Assembly (NCBI GenBank): GCA_016703155.1
Contig: JADJCP010000002.1
Span: forward strand, 186,001-250,000
DNA: 64,000 nucleotides
Source: Hydrogenophilales bacterium
Lineage (GTDB): Bacteria; Pseudomonadota; Gammaproteobacteria; Burkholderiales; Thiobacillaceae
Direction of reading: 5' to 3'
Shown: positions 20,801 through 28,329 of the stretch, piece after piece
Layout of the letters: each line of letters opens with the position of its first letter
Numbering within the stretch: position 1 is the stretch's first letter
Translations under genes and position numbers: made by a program
The notes under the pieces: model-generated
Told to the model about the DNA's origin: nothing
Databases searched by the model: none
What the model saw: the letters and a program-made list of their open reading frames with translations, nothing else

Positions 20801-21274
20801 GCGGCCATTCTGCGACCGGAAAGCCAGGACATGGCGGTATTCGTCGATGGCATCGAGAACATCGTCGAGGCCCAGAAGCGCGTCGCCCAGCGCTATTTCG
20901 ACGATGGCAGCTACGCCGAGGCCTGCCCACCACTAAAAGCCCTGCTGAGCATCATGGCCACAGGCAGTCACGAGGGTCGGGACGCGCACGACCCCGCCAT
21001 ACGCGCCATGTTCACACGCGAGGCGCTACTCGCTTCCGACTGGTACAAGCAACGCCTGCTCATGAAGCAGGAGCGCGATATTCAGCTTTGGGAACGCCAT
21101 GTCGCCTATCTCGACGCTTATGTGGCGCGGCCCAGCCACCAGGATCTGGTGGTCCGCTTCGATATCCACGCGAGACTGGACAAGGCCCGGGAAAAACTCG
21201 CCTCGCTGCGCGCACCCGGCTATCTGGAGCGACTGCACGGCACCCTGGGTGCCGACCCGATGCGGCCGATGTAA
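17810..21274 (+). CDS. Probable PPi-type phosphoenolpyruvate carboxykinase
   Basis: 1154 residues from the ATG at 17810 (the open frame begins upstream inside the previous gene). It has no signal peptide or membrane helices. I recognise the large PPi-PEPCK family first characterised in Propionibacterium, which interconverts oxaloacetate + PPi and PEP + CO2 + Pi. Supporting segments are the P-loop-like SGGGKSEISKS (about residues 493-503), GKSPSTTGAGSEGALTKGPF, and NPIHYQELPELFMDI. Its length fits that family (about 1100-1200) and is far above ATP- or GTP-PEPCK (530-620). Recognition is from memory, without a database search. Codon use looks like its neighbours. It stands between the envelope operon and fabI, and PPi-linked anaplerosis would suit an organism rich in polyphosphate metabolism. 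Confidence 0.62.
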   Translation: MNFMDLKHHLGRRNPLDSQDETYRENLQLYISLKLAASGQPVGHDVSNADFLDITEDLLKAYRERSRLLHGYLCPPDRRIQDFLDAYLNECGEPVPHLPDNTLILDRPGVARELSLPVNGDEFKGEFVSSYRIRNGVLHNPASDRRTTKGSFHVVEDGLPVPGDKLAVPRKVFARLLKEALNPPESHLCLPFTAGQPQEAKIFVSLLLRPIICPEIPGYEPEKSMEIRFIAPGSLVSNLDFVESIFGNGGNPHLSSNDAGLDVDHWSGHTGCVILAPHLPRFTKHALGLPHWDQASARQREEGMCWKEKHELYNDGAAFKVTARDERGVIVTLIADNYYGYCKKEVKTQISYAANLFGLAEEEHAGGALAFPRHNHGEEFGADSRTRPDGYSFEDMVARYGQLMEVRPEGFAVDKTYRDVVYVPQAIRMDLGPQTITWERNGEERSIKMRPGKIYVQPNGYKIEMQKHPGAPSWRLIGTDAEGTFCHKPCTVSGGGKSEISKSLDDAVIYGPLFVADLEHDLDTVQSIFDYDYTRRFKPGFEHEDRDPTRQPLSPERSLGSVIRLLTPSPSYTDVYNTWLRGLSDHILVLVYVIKRMHRPEWGDDWRSRLSVDFINGLPGHELKFQDRKLVGSYLRVGFEQNSAWRVFKIRQDFIAAEKVQMEDDISASVVVPRSALRNCPPSVDNPCVKLVKNCESRLFQRPDDAVHRGFDKQAEADLARRDNFVANFEPLHGEALAEIVEDVVGYNQYTEPMRSLLGTVYEEGQGYVVSSAHPRLVDGKPSKNPRYLQLRPDLANPIRRHVAEIGARFSRKVPLDQPVCEPVNDVLVGRRNNPPEPGIRPLAVYNPIHYQELPELFMDIICSLTGKSPSTTGAGSEGALTKGPFNSLRPTADLNNALVSFILTGYAGYSSAAGHIGPNFRVDHDISLLVPEIWSRLTTKERDPNFLIKQGYLERLEDFDHEGRRILASRLGYRITERFVHGFLGKIFNKPVAVFDAAILRPESQDMAVFVDGIENIVEAQKRVAQRYFDDGSYAEACPPLKALLSIMATGSHEGRDAHDPAIRAMFTREALLASDWYKQRLLMKQERDIQLWERHVAYLDAYVARPSHQDLVVRFDIHARLDKAREKLASLRAPGYLERLHGTLGADPMRPM

Positions 21275-21297
21275 ACAAGCTGACCGGGACGGTTGGG

Positions 21298-21303
21298 TAT
21301 AAT
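21298..21303 (+). promoter_or_regulatory. -10 element of fabI
   Basis: Perfect TATAAT 36 bp upstream of the fabI start, after the stop of the preceding gene. No good -35 is visible at 16-18 bp. Confidence 0.5.
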
Positions 21304-21339
21304 GCCGTCCATTCACGAATATTGAAGGGGGAATACCAA

Positions 21340-22128
21340 GTGGGATTTCTTGCGGGTAAGAAGATTCTCATCACCGGCCTGATCAGCAACCGCTCGATCG
21401 CTTATGGCGTGGCGCTTGCCTGCCACCGGGAAGGCGCCGAGCTGGCCTTCAGCTATCAGGGAGAGCGTATCCGCGACCGGGTCATGGACATGGCCGAAAA
21501 AGACTTCGGCTCAAAGCTGTGTTTTCCGTGCGATGTTGCCAACGATGCCGAGATAGAGACCTTGTTCGCCGATCTGGGCAAGCACTGGGATGGTCTGGAC
21601 GGCATCGTCCACTCCATCGCCTTCGTGCCGAAGGAAGCGCTGCAAGGCGATTACCTGGCCAATGTCAGCCGTGACAACTTCCGTATCGCCCACGACATCT
21701 CCAGCTACTCTTTCACCGCGCTGGCGAAGGCCGCTTACCCGATGATGCAGGGCCGCAATGGCGCGCTGCTGACCATGACCTACCTCGGGGCGGCTCGTTA
21801 CGTTCCCCATTACAACGTCATGGGTGTCGCCAAGGCCAGCCTGGAGGCATCGGTCTTCTATCTGGCCTCCGCCCTGGGCCCCAAGGGCATCCGCGTCAAC
21901 GGCCTGTCCGCCGGGCCGATCAAGACCCTTGCGGCCGCGGGGATCTCCGACTTCAGCAAACTCCTCGCCTGGGGTGAGCAGCATTCACCGCTGCGCCGCA
22001 ACGTCACCATAGAAGAGGTCGGCAACACGGCGGCCTTCCTGCTCTCCGACCTCGCCTCCGGGATTACCGGGGAGATCACCTACGTCGATTCCGGCTTCAA
22101 CAGCACCGCCGGCCTGGGCGTCGATTAA
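21340..22128 (+). CDS. fabI: Enoyl-[acyl-carrier-protein] reductase (NADH)
   Basis: 262 residues from a GTG start at 21340, chosen because GAAGGGGGA precedes it and MGFLAGKKILITGLISNRSI is the standard FabI N-terminus. It catalyses the last reduction in each fatty-acid elongation cycle and is the target of triclosan in this family. The catalytic Tyr-x6-Lys is visible in ARYVPHYNVMGVAKASLEA, with GLSAGPIKTLAAAGI and a C-terminal GEITYVDSGFN. It has its own -10 box and ends at a strong hairpin, so it is probably monocistronic. Confidence 0.97.
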   Translation: MGFLAGKKILITGLISNRSIAYGVALACHREGAELAFSYQGERIRDRVMDMAEKDFGSKLCFPCDVANDAEIETLFADLGKHWDGLDGIVHSIAFVPKEALQGDYLANVSRDNFRIAHDISSYSFTALAKAAYPMMQGRNGALLTMTYLGAARYVPHYNVMGVAKASLEASVFYLASALGPKGIRVNGLSAGPIKTLAAAGISDFSKLLAWGEQHSPLRRNVTIEEVGNTAAFLLSDLASGITGEITYVDSGFNSTAGLGVD

Positions 22129-22148
22129 GTCCACCGTCCCGCGCATGA

Positions 22149-22175
22149 AACAAGGGCGGCACTGCCGCCCTTGTT
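22149..22175 (+). terminator. Terminator after fabI
   Basis: Perfect 12-bp stem AACAAGGGCGGC/GCCGCCCTTGTT with a 3-nt loop. It is U-poor beyond the stem (TTGTTCATTTG). It lies between fabI and the convergent small membrane gene and could serve both. Confidence 0.8.
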
Positions 22176-22196
22176 CATTTGTGCTCATGTAGGCGG

Positions 22197-22391
22197 CTAG
22201 TCGGGCAGTGTCGACGAACGTTTCTCGCTCATGACAAAGTACATGCCAACACCGGCAAGAACCATCCAGAGCCCCATCGCCCAGCCACCCAGGAACGCCC
22301 AGAGCTGGTCGATGAACAGCAGCATGACGAGCGAGAGGCCCAGAATGACATTGCCGAGAATGAAGCCAGGATTGTGCTTGGTGTCTTGCAT
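22197..22391 (-). CDS. Small two-helix membrane protein, function unknown
   Basis: 64 residues from the ATG at 22391, which follows GGAGAG. Two hydrophobic segments (FILGNVILGLSLVMLLFI and a second one ending in VLAGVGMYFVM) are joined by a short loop containing DQLWAFLGGW. It has no signal peptide or known motif. Longer in-frame upstream readings have no ribosome site. It may be in one transcript with the six-helix protein gene 65 bp upstream. Confidence 0.6.
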   Translation of the reverse strand: MQDTKHNPGFILGNVILGLSLVMLLFIDQLWAFLGGWAMGLWMVLAGVGMYFVMSEKRSSTLPD

Positions 22392-22456
22392 CGTGCTCTC
22401 CGTACGAATTGAAAAAATAGCCATGGCGCCCTGCTCGGCCCGAGTCTCGCATGGAT

Positions 22457-23116
22457 TCAGGAACGCCGCCTGCCGTGCCTGTAGTAACACCAGATGGCAA
22501 GAGCAAACATCAGCGAGATGCCCAACTCCAGGGTCTCTTCGAAATACATGGCATAGCGCGAAGAATCCTCGCTCAGTGCCCAGCCAAAATCGCGAAACTT
22601 CCTGGCGAGGCCATCCAGGCTCTTTGCCAGGACCGCGCACAACAAGCCGTAAAGGACACCATACGCGCAGGCATGGCGCTGCTTCAAGCCAGACCACCAG
22701 TTTTTGCCTTCGAGCCGCAGCAAACGGTAGGCCGCATAACAGCACAGCGCGATGACCGCCAAGCCCGCCGCCTTTTCGTCGATCGGCACTTGCGGGCTGA
22801 GGTAAAACTTGATCTTGGTGATATTCATTGTCGTGAAACGACTATGAAAGTCGAGTTCACGCAAGCCCAGCATGACAAACAGGAAGGCGGCATGCCATCT
22901 TCCCGACCAGTCCCGTCCAAGATAAGCCACGGCTCCGGCGCAAAGAAAATAACTGACGGCGGACACCATCTCGATCGGCCCGTCTTCCGACAGGATGAAG
23001 TCCTTGGGGATCTGCCGAGTCAGCAGCAAGGCGAGGATGATGCCGGCCAGCACGCCCCATACCGCCAAGTACCACCGATGAAAGTCCGCTTTGTCCGGCC
23101 GCCGTAACCAATGCAT
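22457..23116 (-). CDS. Six-helix membrane protein, function unknown
   Basis: 219 residues with six hydrophobic stretches at roughly 15-35, 47-65, 74-88, 117-134, 149-166 and 195-211. A charged segment RELDFHSRFTTMNITKIKFY follows helix 3; its conserved-looking acidic and aromatic residues may be a functional site. I do not recognise the family. It is divergent from the chemoreceptor gene. Confidence 0.65.
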   Translation of the reverse strand: MHWLRRPDKADFHRWYLAVWGVLAGIILALLLTRQIPKDFILSEDGPIEMVSAVSYFLCAGAVAYLGRDWSGRWHAAFLFVMLGLRELDFHSRFTTMNITKIKFYLSPQVPIDEKAAGLAVIALCCYAAYRLLRLEGKNWWSGLKQRHACAYGVLYGLLCAVLAKSLDGLARKFRDFGWALSEDSSRYAMYFEETLELGISLMFALAIWCYYRHGRRRS

Positions 23117-23189
23117 GAATTAAGACTCTGTGTCGTTGATCAGATGACCCGCATTTTACTTGATGCCCAGTCTATCCCGGGCAGCATTA

Positions 23190-23284
23190 CCGACCGCTTC
23201 GGTCGGGTGTCAGGATGCGGGATCGAGACCGAGCGCGCCATTGGCATCCGCCCACGACCAACACGCTGAAGCAGCGTTGGTCTT
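23190..23284. other. Two hairpins upstream of the chemoreceptor promoter
   Basis: A 7-bp perfect stem CCGACCG/CGGTCGG with a 3-nt loop (23190-23206), and a longer one pairing GACCAAC...GCT with AGCGTTGGTC (23256-23282) followed by TTTTC. Both lie upstream of the sigma-28 promoter, so they are not in that transcript. The second looks like a plus-strand terminator with no visible gene before it. Confidence 0.45.
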
Positions 23285-23316
23285 TTCGGGCATTTTGTAT
23301 CCGAGATGAAAAAAAC

Positions 23317-23343
23317 TAAAGTATTCCGGCCATCTGCCGTTAA
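23317..23343 (+). promoter_or_regulatory. Sigma-28 (FliA) promoter of the chemoreceptor gene
   Basis: TAAAGTAT, exactly 11 bp, GCCGTTAA. This fits the flagellar sigma-28 consensus TAAAGTTT-N11-GCCGATAA with two mismatches. It lies 40 bp upstream of the start codon. It predicts co-expression with flagella and therefore a motile organism. Confidence 0.85.
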
Positions 23344-23383
23344 AAGAGCAGTGGGTCCGATTACCCATGCTCGGAGAAATGAC

Positions 23384-24991
23384 ATGTTCGAAAAAATGGC
23401 CAATTCGATCCAGATCAAGATCATCGTCGCCATCACTCTGGCCTTCATGACGATACTGATGGTATCGATGATCTTTATCGGTGCCAGCGAACGCCAGATC
23501 GCCGCCAACATCGGCGAGCATCGCGCCCAGGACTTCGGCCGCTCCTATTTCGACGGTGTCAATACCATGATGCTGACAGGCACTCTGGATCAGCGCGATG
23601 GCTTGCGCAAAAAGTTGCTGGCCCAAGGCGACATCCGTGATAGCCGCATCATTCATTTCCCGGGAAGGATAACCTCGACCCCGCCCGAGTCGGCGCCCAA
23701 GGACGAACTCGATCAAGCCGCACTGGCCGGCACGCCAGCGTCGAAATTCGGCGAAGACAAGAATGGCCGCTTCGTGGTCACCGTTACCCCGATCAAAGCG
23801 AGCCAGGACTATTTGGGCACCAACTGCCTGAACTGCCATCAAGTACCCGACAACAGTATCCTGGGCGCGGTGCGCGTCACCTACTCGCTGCATGAACTCG
23901 ACAAGGCCATCACCCGCAACCTGTGGATCAACGGCGCCATCAACGTCCTGCTATTCGCCCTGGGCGTTGCCTTCATATTCCTGCTGGTGCGCTCCATCAT
24001 CATCTCCCCCGTGCTGAAGATGCGTAACACCATGCAGCAGATCGAGGCCAACTCGGATCTGAGCCAGCACATCGGCATCGAAAAGAACGACGAGATCGGC
24101 GTCCTGGCGAAAACGATCGACAGCATGCTGCACAAATTCCGCAACAGCCTGTCCCAGGTTGCCGAAACCTCTCTGCGCCTGTCGCAATCGGCCCAGAATA
24201 TCGCGGTCGCGTCCGAACAATCGGCACAGGGCGCCACCGAACAGCGTACCGAGACCGATACGACCGTGCGCATCATCGGCGAGCTGCGCAATCTATCGCA
24301 TGAAGTTGGCGCCAGCGCCTCGCAAACCGCCAACGCCTCTGTCGATACCGAGCATCAAGCCGTCCAGGGCACGACCATGACGCGCGAAGCCATCGCCGGC
24401 ATCCGCGAATTGGTCGGCGAGATCGAACAAACCGCGAAAACCATCGAGCGTCTGGACGAGCGCAGCCAAAACGTCAGCAACGTTCTGGAAGTGATCCGTG
24501 GCATCGCCGAGCAAACCAATCTACTCGCCCTGAATGCGGCTATCGAAGCGGCGCGCGCCGGGGAGATGGGCCGCGGCTTCGCCGTGGTTGCCGACGAGGT
24601 GCGCAAGCTGGCCACCCGTTCCCATGAATCGACGCGCAGTATTGAAGAGATCGTCAGCCAGTTGCAGGACGAGGCCCGCACCGCCGTGCGCGGCATGGCA
24701 CATGCCCAGGAAAGCGCCGAACATCGCAGGAAGCAACTGGAAATGGCGATCACCAATCTTGATCAGATCGTCAACCGGGTGGCTGACATCCGGGGCTTGA
24801 ACAGCGACATGGTGCGTGCTCTCGAACAGCAACGCAATCTGACCGATGAGGCCAACCAGAAAGTCATTACCATCAGTGGCATTGCCGACCACACCTCGGG
24901 TCAAGCCGTGAATACGCGCGGCGTCAGCGAAGAGCTGGTCGTCCTGTCCCAGGAACTGAACGCGCTCGTGGCCCGCTTCAAGCTAGGCTGA
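23384..24991 (+). CDS. Methyl-accepting chemotaxis protein with a periplasmic CxxCH haem motif
   Basis: 535 residues. Helix 1 (about 10-34), periplasmic domain (about 35-185), helix 2 (about 190-212), HAMP (about 213-262), then the signalling domain with the intact hairpin tip region (GIAEQTNLLALNAAIEAARA, EMGRGFAVVADEVRKLA). The periplasmic domain ends with NCLNCHQVP at about 147-155: a c-type haem attachment motif in a DUF3365/Tll0287-like context, so the ligand sensed may be redox state, oxygen or NO. The C-terminus FKLG has no CheR-binding pentapeptide. The ATG at 23384 follows GGAGAAATG. The stop overlaps the end of the convergent VOC gene by 9 bp. Confidence 0.92.
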   Translation: MFEKMANSIQIKIIVAITLAFMTILMVSMIFIGASERQIAANIGEHRAQDFGRSYFDGVNTMMLTGTLDQRDGLRKKLLAQGDIRDSRIIHFPGRITSTPPESAPKDELDQAALAGTPASKFGEDKNGRFVVTVTPIKASQDYLGTNCLNCHQVPDNSILGAVRVTYSLHELDKAITRNLWINGAINVLLFALGVAFIFLLVRSIIISPVLKMRNTMQQIEANSDLSQHIGIEKNDEIGVLAKTIDSMLHKFRNSLSQVAETSLRLSQSAQNIAVASEQSAQGATEQRTETDTTVRIIGELRNLSHEVGASASQTANASVDTEHQAVQGTTMTREAIAGIRELVGEIEQTAKTIERLDERSQNVSNVLEVIRGIAEQTNLLALNAAIEAARAGEMGRGFAVVADEVRKLATRSHESTRSIEEIVSQLQDEARTAVRGMAHAQESAEHRRKQLEMAITNLDQIVNRVADIRGLNSDMVRALEQQRNLTDEANQKVITISGIADHTSGQAVNTRGVSEELVVLSQELNALVARFKLG

Positions 24992-25357
24992 TTCGACCAA
25001 TTCCAGAGCATTGCCGTCCGGGTCACGACAGAACAGGGCCCGACGCCCGGAGCGGCTGAGGGTATAGCCAATACTTGCCGCATCAAGCTGGGCCTTGGCC
25101 GCCTCCCACCCGCGCACCGCCAGGGCCGTATGCCGATCGCGACCACCATGCGGCGGCCTGCCGGAAACCGGGTCGGGGTTCGGTTGACAGATCAGATGAA
25201 TCTGCGCGCTGCCAACGTCGTACCACACTCCCGGAAAACCCAAATCCGGACGGCTGTCGCTGGGCTGCAAACCGAGTACGCCCTCATAAAACGCCCGGCT
25301 GACCGAGACATCTTCAATCAATAGCGATGCATGCAGCAGACCGACGACTTCAACCAT
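24983..25357 (-). CDS. VOC (glyoxalase/dioxygenase-fold) family protein
   Basis: 124 residues, a single vicinal-oxygen-chelate unit: LLHASLLIEDVSVSRAFYEG at the N-terminus, the metal-ligand candidate His in GSAQIHLI, and CRDPDGNALELVE at the C-terminus. The substrate cannot be predicted. The start overlaps the end of the upstream EamA gene by 8 bp, so the two are co-transcribed. The 3' end overlaps the chemoreceptor gene by 9 bp on the opposite strand. Confidence 0.87.
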   Translation of the reverse strand: MVEVVGLLHASLLIEDVSVSRAFYEGVLGLQPSDSRPDLGFPGVWYDVGSAQIHLICQPNPDPVSGRPPHGGRDRHTALAVRGWEAAKAQLDAASIGYTLSRSGRRALFCRDPDGNALELVESA

Positions 25358-26228
25358 GATGTTTCTCCTCGACTTTGCCCGACATCAGGCTGGCGGCGAC
25401 AATCAAAGCACCTCCCCACCATTCCCGGGCACTCATGACTTCGCCGGCTAGAAACCAGCTGGCAAACGCGGCCACCACCAGTTCCATGAGCAGGATGACG
25501 ATGGCCCGGTTCGCCGGGATGCGCACCAGACCGTATTGCACTGTCAGCGTCGCCAGTACCAGCAAGGCTCCAGTGAACAGCAACAATCCCCAGTCGACGA
25601 ATTCAAGCGCCAGTGTTGCCGCCAAACCGCCGGTTTCCAGAGACAACGGCAGCACAGCGATCAACACCACGCCCGCGAAGATCCATACTGCACGCGTCTC
25701 GGCGGGGACGTCATACAGGCGTCGACTAAGTACATTCGACAGCGCGAAACCTATCCCGGCAGACAGCCCAAGCCACTCAGCCAAATTCCCCGGCAAGGGC
25801 AGGCCGCCGTCGTCGGCGAGCATAATGTAAGCCCCGGCCAGAGAGAGGACGATCAGAACATAGGCCCAGGCATTCGGTCGCTCGCACAGTAGCAGCCAAG
25901 CGAAGGGAATGGTCCAGAGCGGCGCCAGATAGAACAGCAGCAGGACGCGCATGATCTCGCCCTGAATGACGGCCAGGACATAGGCCAGATTGGTCCAGCC
26001 GGTGGCCAGTGCGACGGCGATCAGACCGCCATAACTGAAGCCGGTGAGACGTAGTCGACCGCGATACCAGGCGAACAACAGGGCCATGCCCAGCAGATAG
26101 GTGATCAACGAGGCCAGACTGCCGGAAATGCCCTTGGCCTCCAGCAGGCGGTAGGGATACCAGAGCAGCCCCCAGGTCGTGGCGGCAATGAGAAGCGACA
26201 GGGGGGCGCGCAGGTTGGACAGGCTCAT
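25350..26228 (-). CDS. EamA/DMT-family transporter
   Basis: 292 residues with ten hydrophobic helices in two EamA repeats (first ending near YIMLADDGG, second beginning GLSAGIGFALSNVLSRRLYD). The family exports amino acids, metabolites or drugs; the substrate is unknown. The N-terminus SLLIAATTWGLLWYPYRLLE is typical. It is divergent from dapC with only 35 bp between starts. Confidence 0.88.
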   Translation of the reverse strand: MSLSNLRAPLSLLIAATTWGLLWYPYRLLEAKGISGSLASLITYLLGMALLFAWYRGRLRLTGFSYGGLIAVALATGWTNLAYVLAVIQGEIMRVLLLFYLAPLWTIPFAWLLLCERPNAWAYVLIVLSLAGAYIMLADDGGLPLPGNLAEWLGLSAGIGFALSNVLSRRLYDVPAETRAVWIFAGVVLIAVLPLSLETGGLAATLALEFVDWGLLLFTGALLVLATLTVQYGLVRIPANRAIVILLMELVVAAFASWFLAGEVMSAREWWGGALIVAASLMSGKVEEKHHG

Positions 26229-26263
26229 GGGATAATTATGACGTTACTCATCTGGATCACAAC

Positions 26264-27451
26264 GTGAATCCCCGTCTAAACCAACTTCAGCCCTACCCGT
26301 TTCAGAAATTGCGCGAGCTTTTCGCCGGTGTCACCCCGGCCGTCGAGCTGAGCGCGATCAACCTGTCGATCGGCGAACCCAAGCACCCGACCCCGGAATT
26401 CATCCGTCAGGCGCTCACCGACAACCTGAACGGCTTGGCCAGCTATCCCCTGACCCAGGGCAGCGATGCACTGCGTAAATCCGTCGCGATCTGGTGTGGT
26501 CAGCGCTATGGCGTCGAACTCGATCCGACGACGCAAATCCTGCCGGTAAACGGCAGCCGCGAAGCGCTGTTCGCTTTTGCCCAAGCCATGATCGACCCGA
26601 CCAAACACCTCAAACGGATCATCTCGCCGAACCCGTTCTACCAGATCTACGAGGGCGCCGCGCTGCTCGCCGGGGCTAAGCCATATTTCCTCAACACCCT
26701 GCCTGAAAATGGTTACGCCATGGATTTCAGCCGGGTGCCGGAAGATCTCTGGGAAAGCGTGCAGATCGCCTATGTCTGTTCACCGGGCAACCCCACCGGC
26801 AAGGTATTCAACCTGAACGAGTGGCAGGAATTGTTCGATCTGGCCGAGCAGCACGATTTCATCATCGCCGCCGACGAGTGCTATTCCGAGATCTATTTCG
26901 ACGAGGACAATCCGCCCCTGGGCGCCCTGTCGGCAGCCGAGATGCTCGACCGCGATTTCGACCGGTTGATGGTGTTCAACAGTCTGTCGAAACGTTCCAA
27001 CGTTCCCGGCCTGCGTTCCGGCTTCGTCGCCGGCGGTGCCGAGCTGATCCGCCAGTTCCAGCTTTACCGCACCTATCACGGCAGCGCCATGGGTCCGGCG
27101 GTACAGGCCGCCTCGGCAATTGCCTGGGCCGACGAGGACCACGTCCGGGAAAACCGCCGGCAGTACCGCGAGAAGTTCGCCGCGGTCATGCCCATCCTCG
27201 CACCGGTGCTGCAATTCAATGTCCCCGATGCCGCGTTTTACCTCTGGGCGCAAGTTCCCGGCGGCGACGATGCCGGGTTCGCCCGCGAGTTGTACCACCA
27301 GCAGCACATTACCGTCCTGCCCGGCAGCTTCCTGGCTCGGGAAGCCGGCGGCGTGAACCCTGGGCAGGGTTTCATCCGCATTGCGCTGGTCGACGGCCTC
27401 GAAGCCTGTGTCGACGCGGCAAACAGAATAGCCAATTTCGTGAATCGTTAA
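26264..27451 (+). CDS. dapC: Succinyldiaminopimelate transaminase
   Basis: 395 residues from a GTG start at 26264 (MNPRLNQLQPYPFQKLRELF is the usual N-terminus). PLP-dependent class I/II aminotransferase that converts N-succinyl-2-amino-6-ketopimelate to N-succinyl-LL-diaminopimelate in lysine and peptidoglycan synthesis. Visible are SPGNPTGKV, the cofactor-binding AADECYSEIYFDE, and the PLP-lysine motif SLSKRSNVPGLRSGF (about 244-258). It is followed by dapD, which makes the preceding intermediate, so function and context agree. Confidence 0.94.
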   Translation: MNPRLNQLQPYPFQKLRELFAGVTPAVELSAINLSIGEPKHPTPEFIRQALTDNLNGLASYPLTQGSDALRKSVAIWCGQRYGVELDPTTQILPVNGSREALFAFAQAMIDPTKHLKRIISPNPFYQIYEGAALLAGAKPYFLNTLPENGYAMDFSRVPEDLWESVQIAYVCSPGNPTGKVFNLNEWQELFDLAEQHDFIIAADECYSEIYFDEDNPPLGALSAAEMLDRDFDRLMVFNSLSKRSNVPGLRSGFVAGGAELIRQFQLYRTYHGSAMGPAVQAASAIAWADEDHVRENRRQYREKFAAVMPILAPVLQFNVPDAAFYLWAQVPGGDDAGFARELYHQQHITVLPGSFLAREAGGVNPGQGFIRIALVDGLEACVDAANRIANFVNR

Positions 27452-27459
27452 CCCGAATC

Positions 27460-27485
27460 GTCATGCCCGCGTCGGTGGGAATGAC
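27460..27485. repeat. REP-like imperfect palindrome between dapC and dapD
   Basis: GTCATGCCCGC (27460-27470) and GTGGGAATGAC (27475-27485) are inverted with 9 of 11 matches and a 4-bp loop. This resembles the common GTCATTCCCGC-type dispersed intergenic repeat. It could also be an mRNA hairpin between the two dap genes. Only one copy was noticed in the window. Confidence 0.5.
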
Positions 27486-27504
27486 CAAACCCAAAGGAAA
27501 AACC

Positions 27505-28329
27505 ATGCAAGAACTCCAAGCCATCATCGAAGAAGCCTTCGAGCGCCGCGCCGAGATCACCCCGCGCAACGTCGACCCCAAGCTCAAGGACGCCGTGTTC
27601 AGCGTCATCGACATGCTCGACAAGGGCCAGCTGCGCGTCGCCGAACGTACCGACGGCCAGAACTGGGTCACCCACCAGTGGATCAAGAAGGCCGTGCTGC
27701 TCTCCTTCCGCCTCGAAGACAACGCCTTCATCAAGGGCGGCTTCACCAACTATTACGACAAGGTGCCGTCCAAGTTCGCCGACTACAACAGCCGCGACTT
27801 CCGCGAAGGCGGCTTCCGGGTCGTGCCGCCGGCTGCCGCTCGCAAGGGCTCCTACATCGCCAGGAACGTCGTGCTGATGCCGTCCTACGTCAACATCGGC
27901 GCCTACGTCGACGAAGGCACCATGGTCGACACCTGGGCCACCGTCGGCTCCTGCGCCCAGATCGGCAAGAACGTCCACCTGTCCGGCGGCGTCGGCATCG
28001 GCGGCGTGCTGGAACCGGTGCAGGCCGGCCCGACCATCATCGGCGACAACTGCTTCATCGGCGCCCGCTCCGAAGTCGTCGAAGGTGTCATCGTCGAGGA
28101 CAACTGCGTCATCTCCATGGGTGTCTACATCGGCCAGTCGACCAAGATATACGACCGCGAGACCGGTGAAGTCTTCTATGGCCGCATCCCCGCCGGTTCG
28201 GTCGTCGTGAGCGGCAACCTGCCTGCCAAGGACGGCAGCTACAGCCTCTACTGCGCCGTGATCGTCAAGAAGGTCGATGCCAAGACGCTGTCCAAGGTCG
28301 GCATCAACGAATTGCTGCGCGGTATCTGA
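27505..28329 (+). CDS. dapD: 2,3,4,5-tetrahydropyridine-2,6-dicarboxylate N-succinyltransferase
   Basis: 274 residues, the standard DapD length. Transfers succinyl from succinyl-CoA to tetrahydrodipicolinate in the lysine/diaminopimelate pathway. The left-handed beta-helix of hexapeptide repeats is clear (about residues 100-230: VDEGTMVDTWATVGSCAQIG, HLSGGVGIGGVLEP, NCFIGARSEVVEGVIVEDNC). The ATG at 27505 follows AAAGGAAA. Its stop shares one base with the start of the HDOD gene. Confidence 0.97.
   Translation: MQELQAIIEEAFERRAEITPRNVDPKLKDAVFSVIDMLDKGQLRVAERTDGQNWVTHQWIKKAVLLSFRLEDNAFIKGGFTNYYDKVPSKFADYNSRDFREGGFRVVPPAAARKGSYIARNVVLMPSYVNIGAYVDEGTMVDTWATVGSCAQIGKNVHLSGGVGIGGVLEPVQAGPTIIGDNCFIGARSEVVEGVIVEDNCVISMGVYIGQSTKIYDRETGEVFYGRIPAGSVVVSGNLPAKDGSYSLYCAVIVKKVDAKTLSKVGINELLRGI

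Noticed and set aside
23190..23284. A c-di-GMP or other known riboswitch ahead of the chemoreceptor
   Set aside because: The hairpins lie upstream of the sigma-28 promoter and I see no match to the conserved core of a known riboswitch class.
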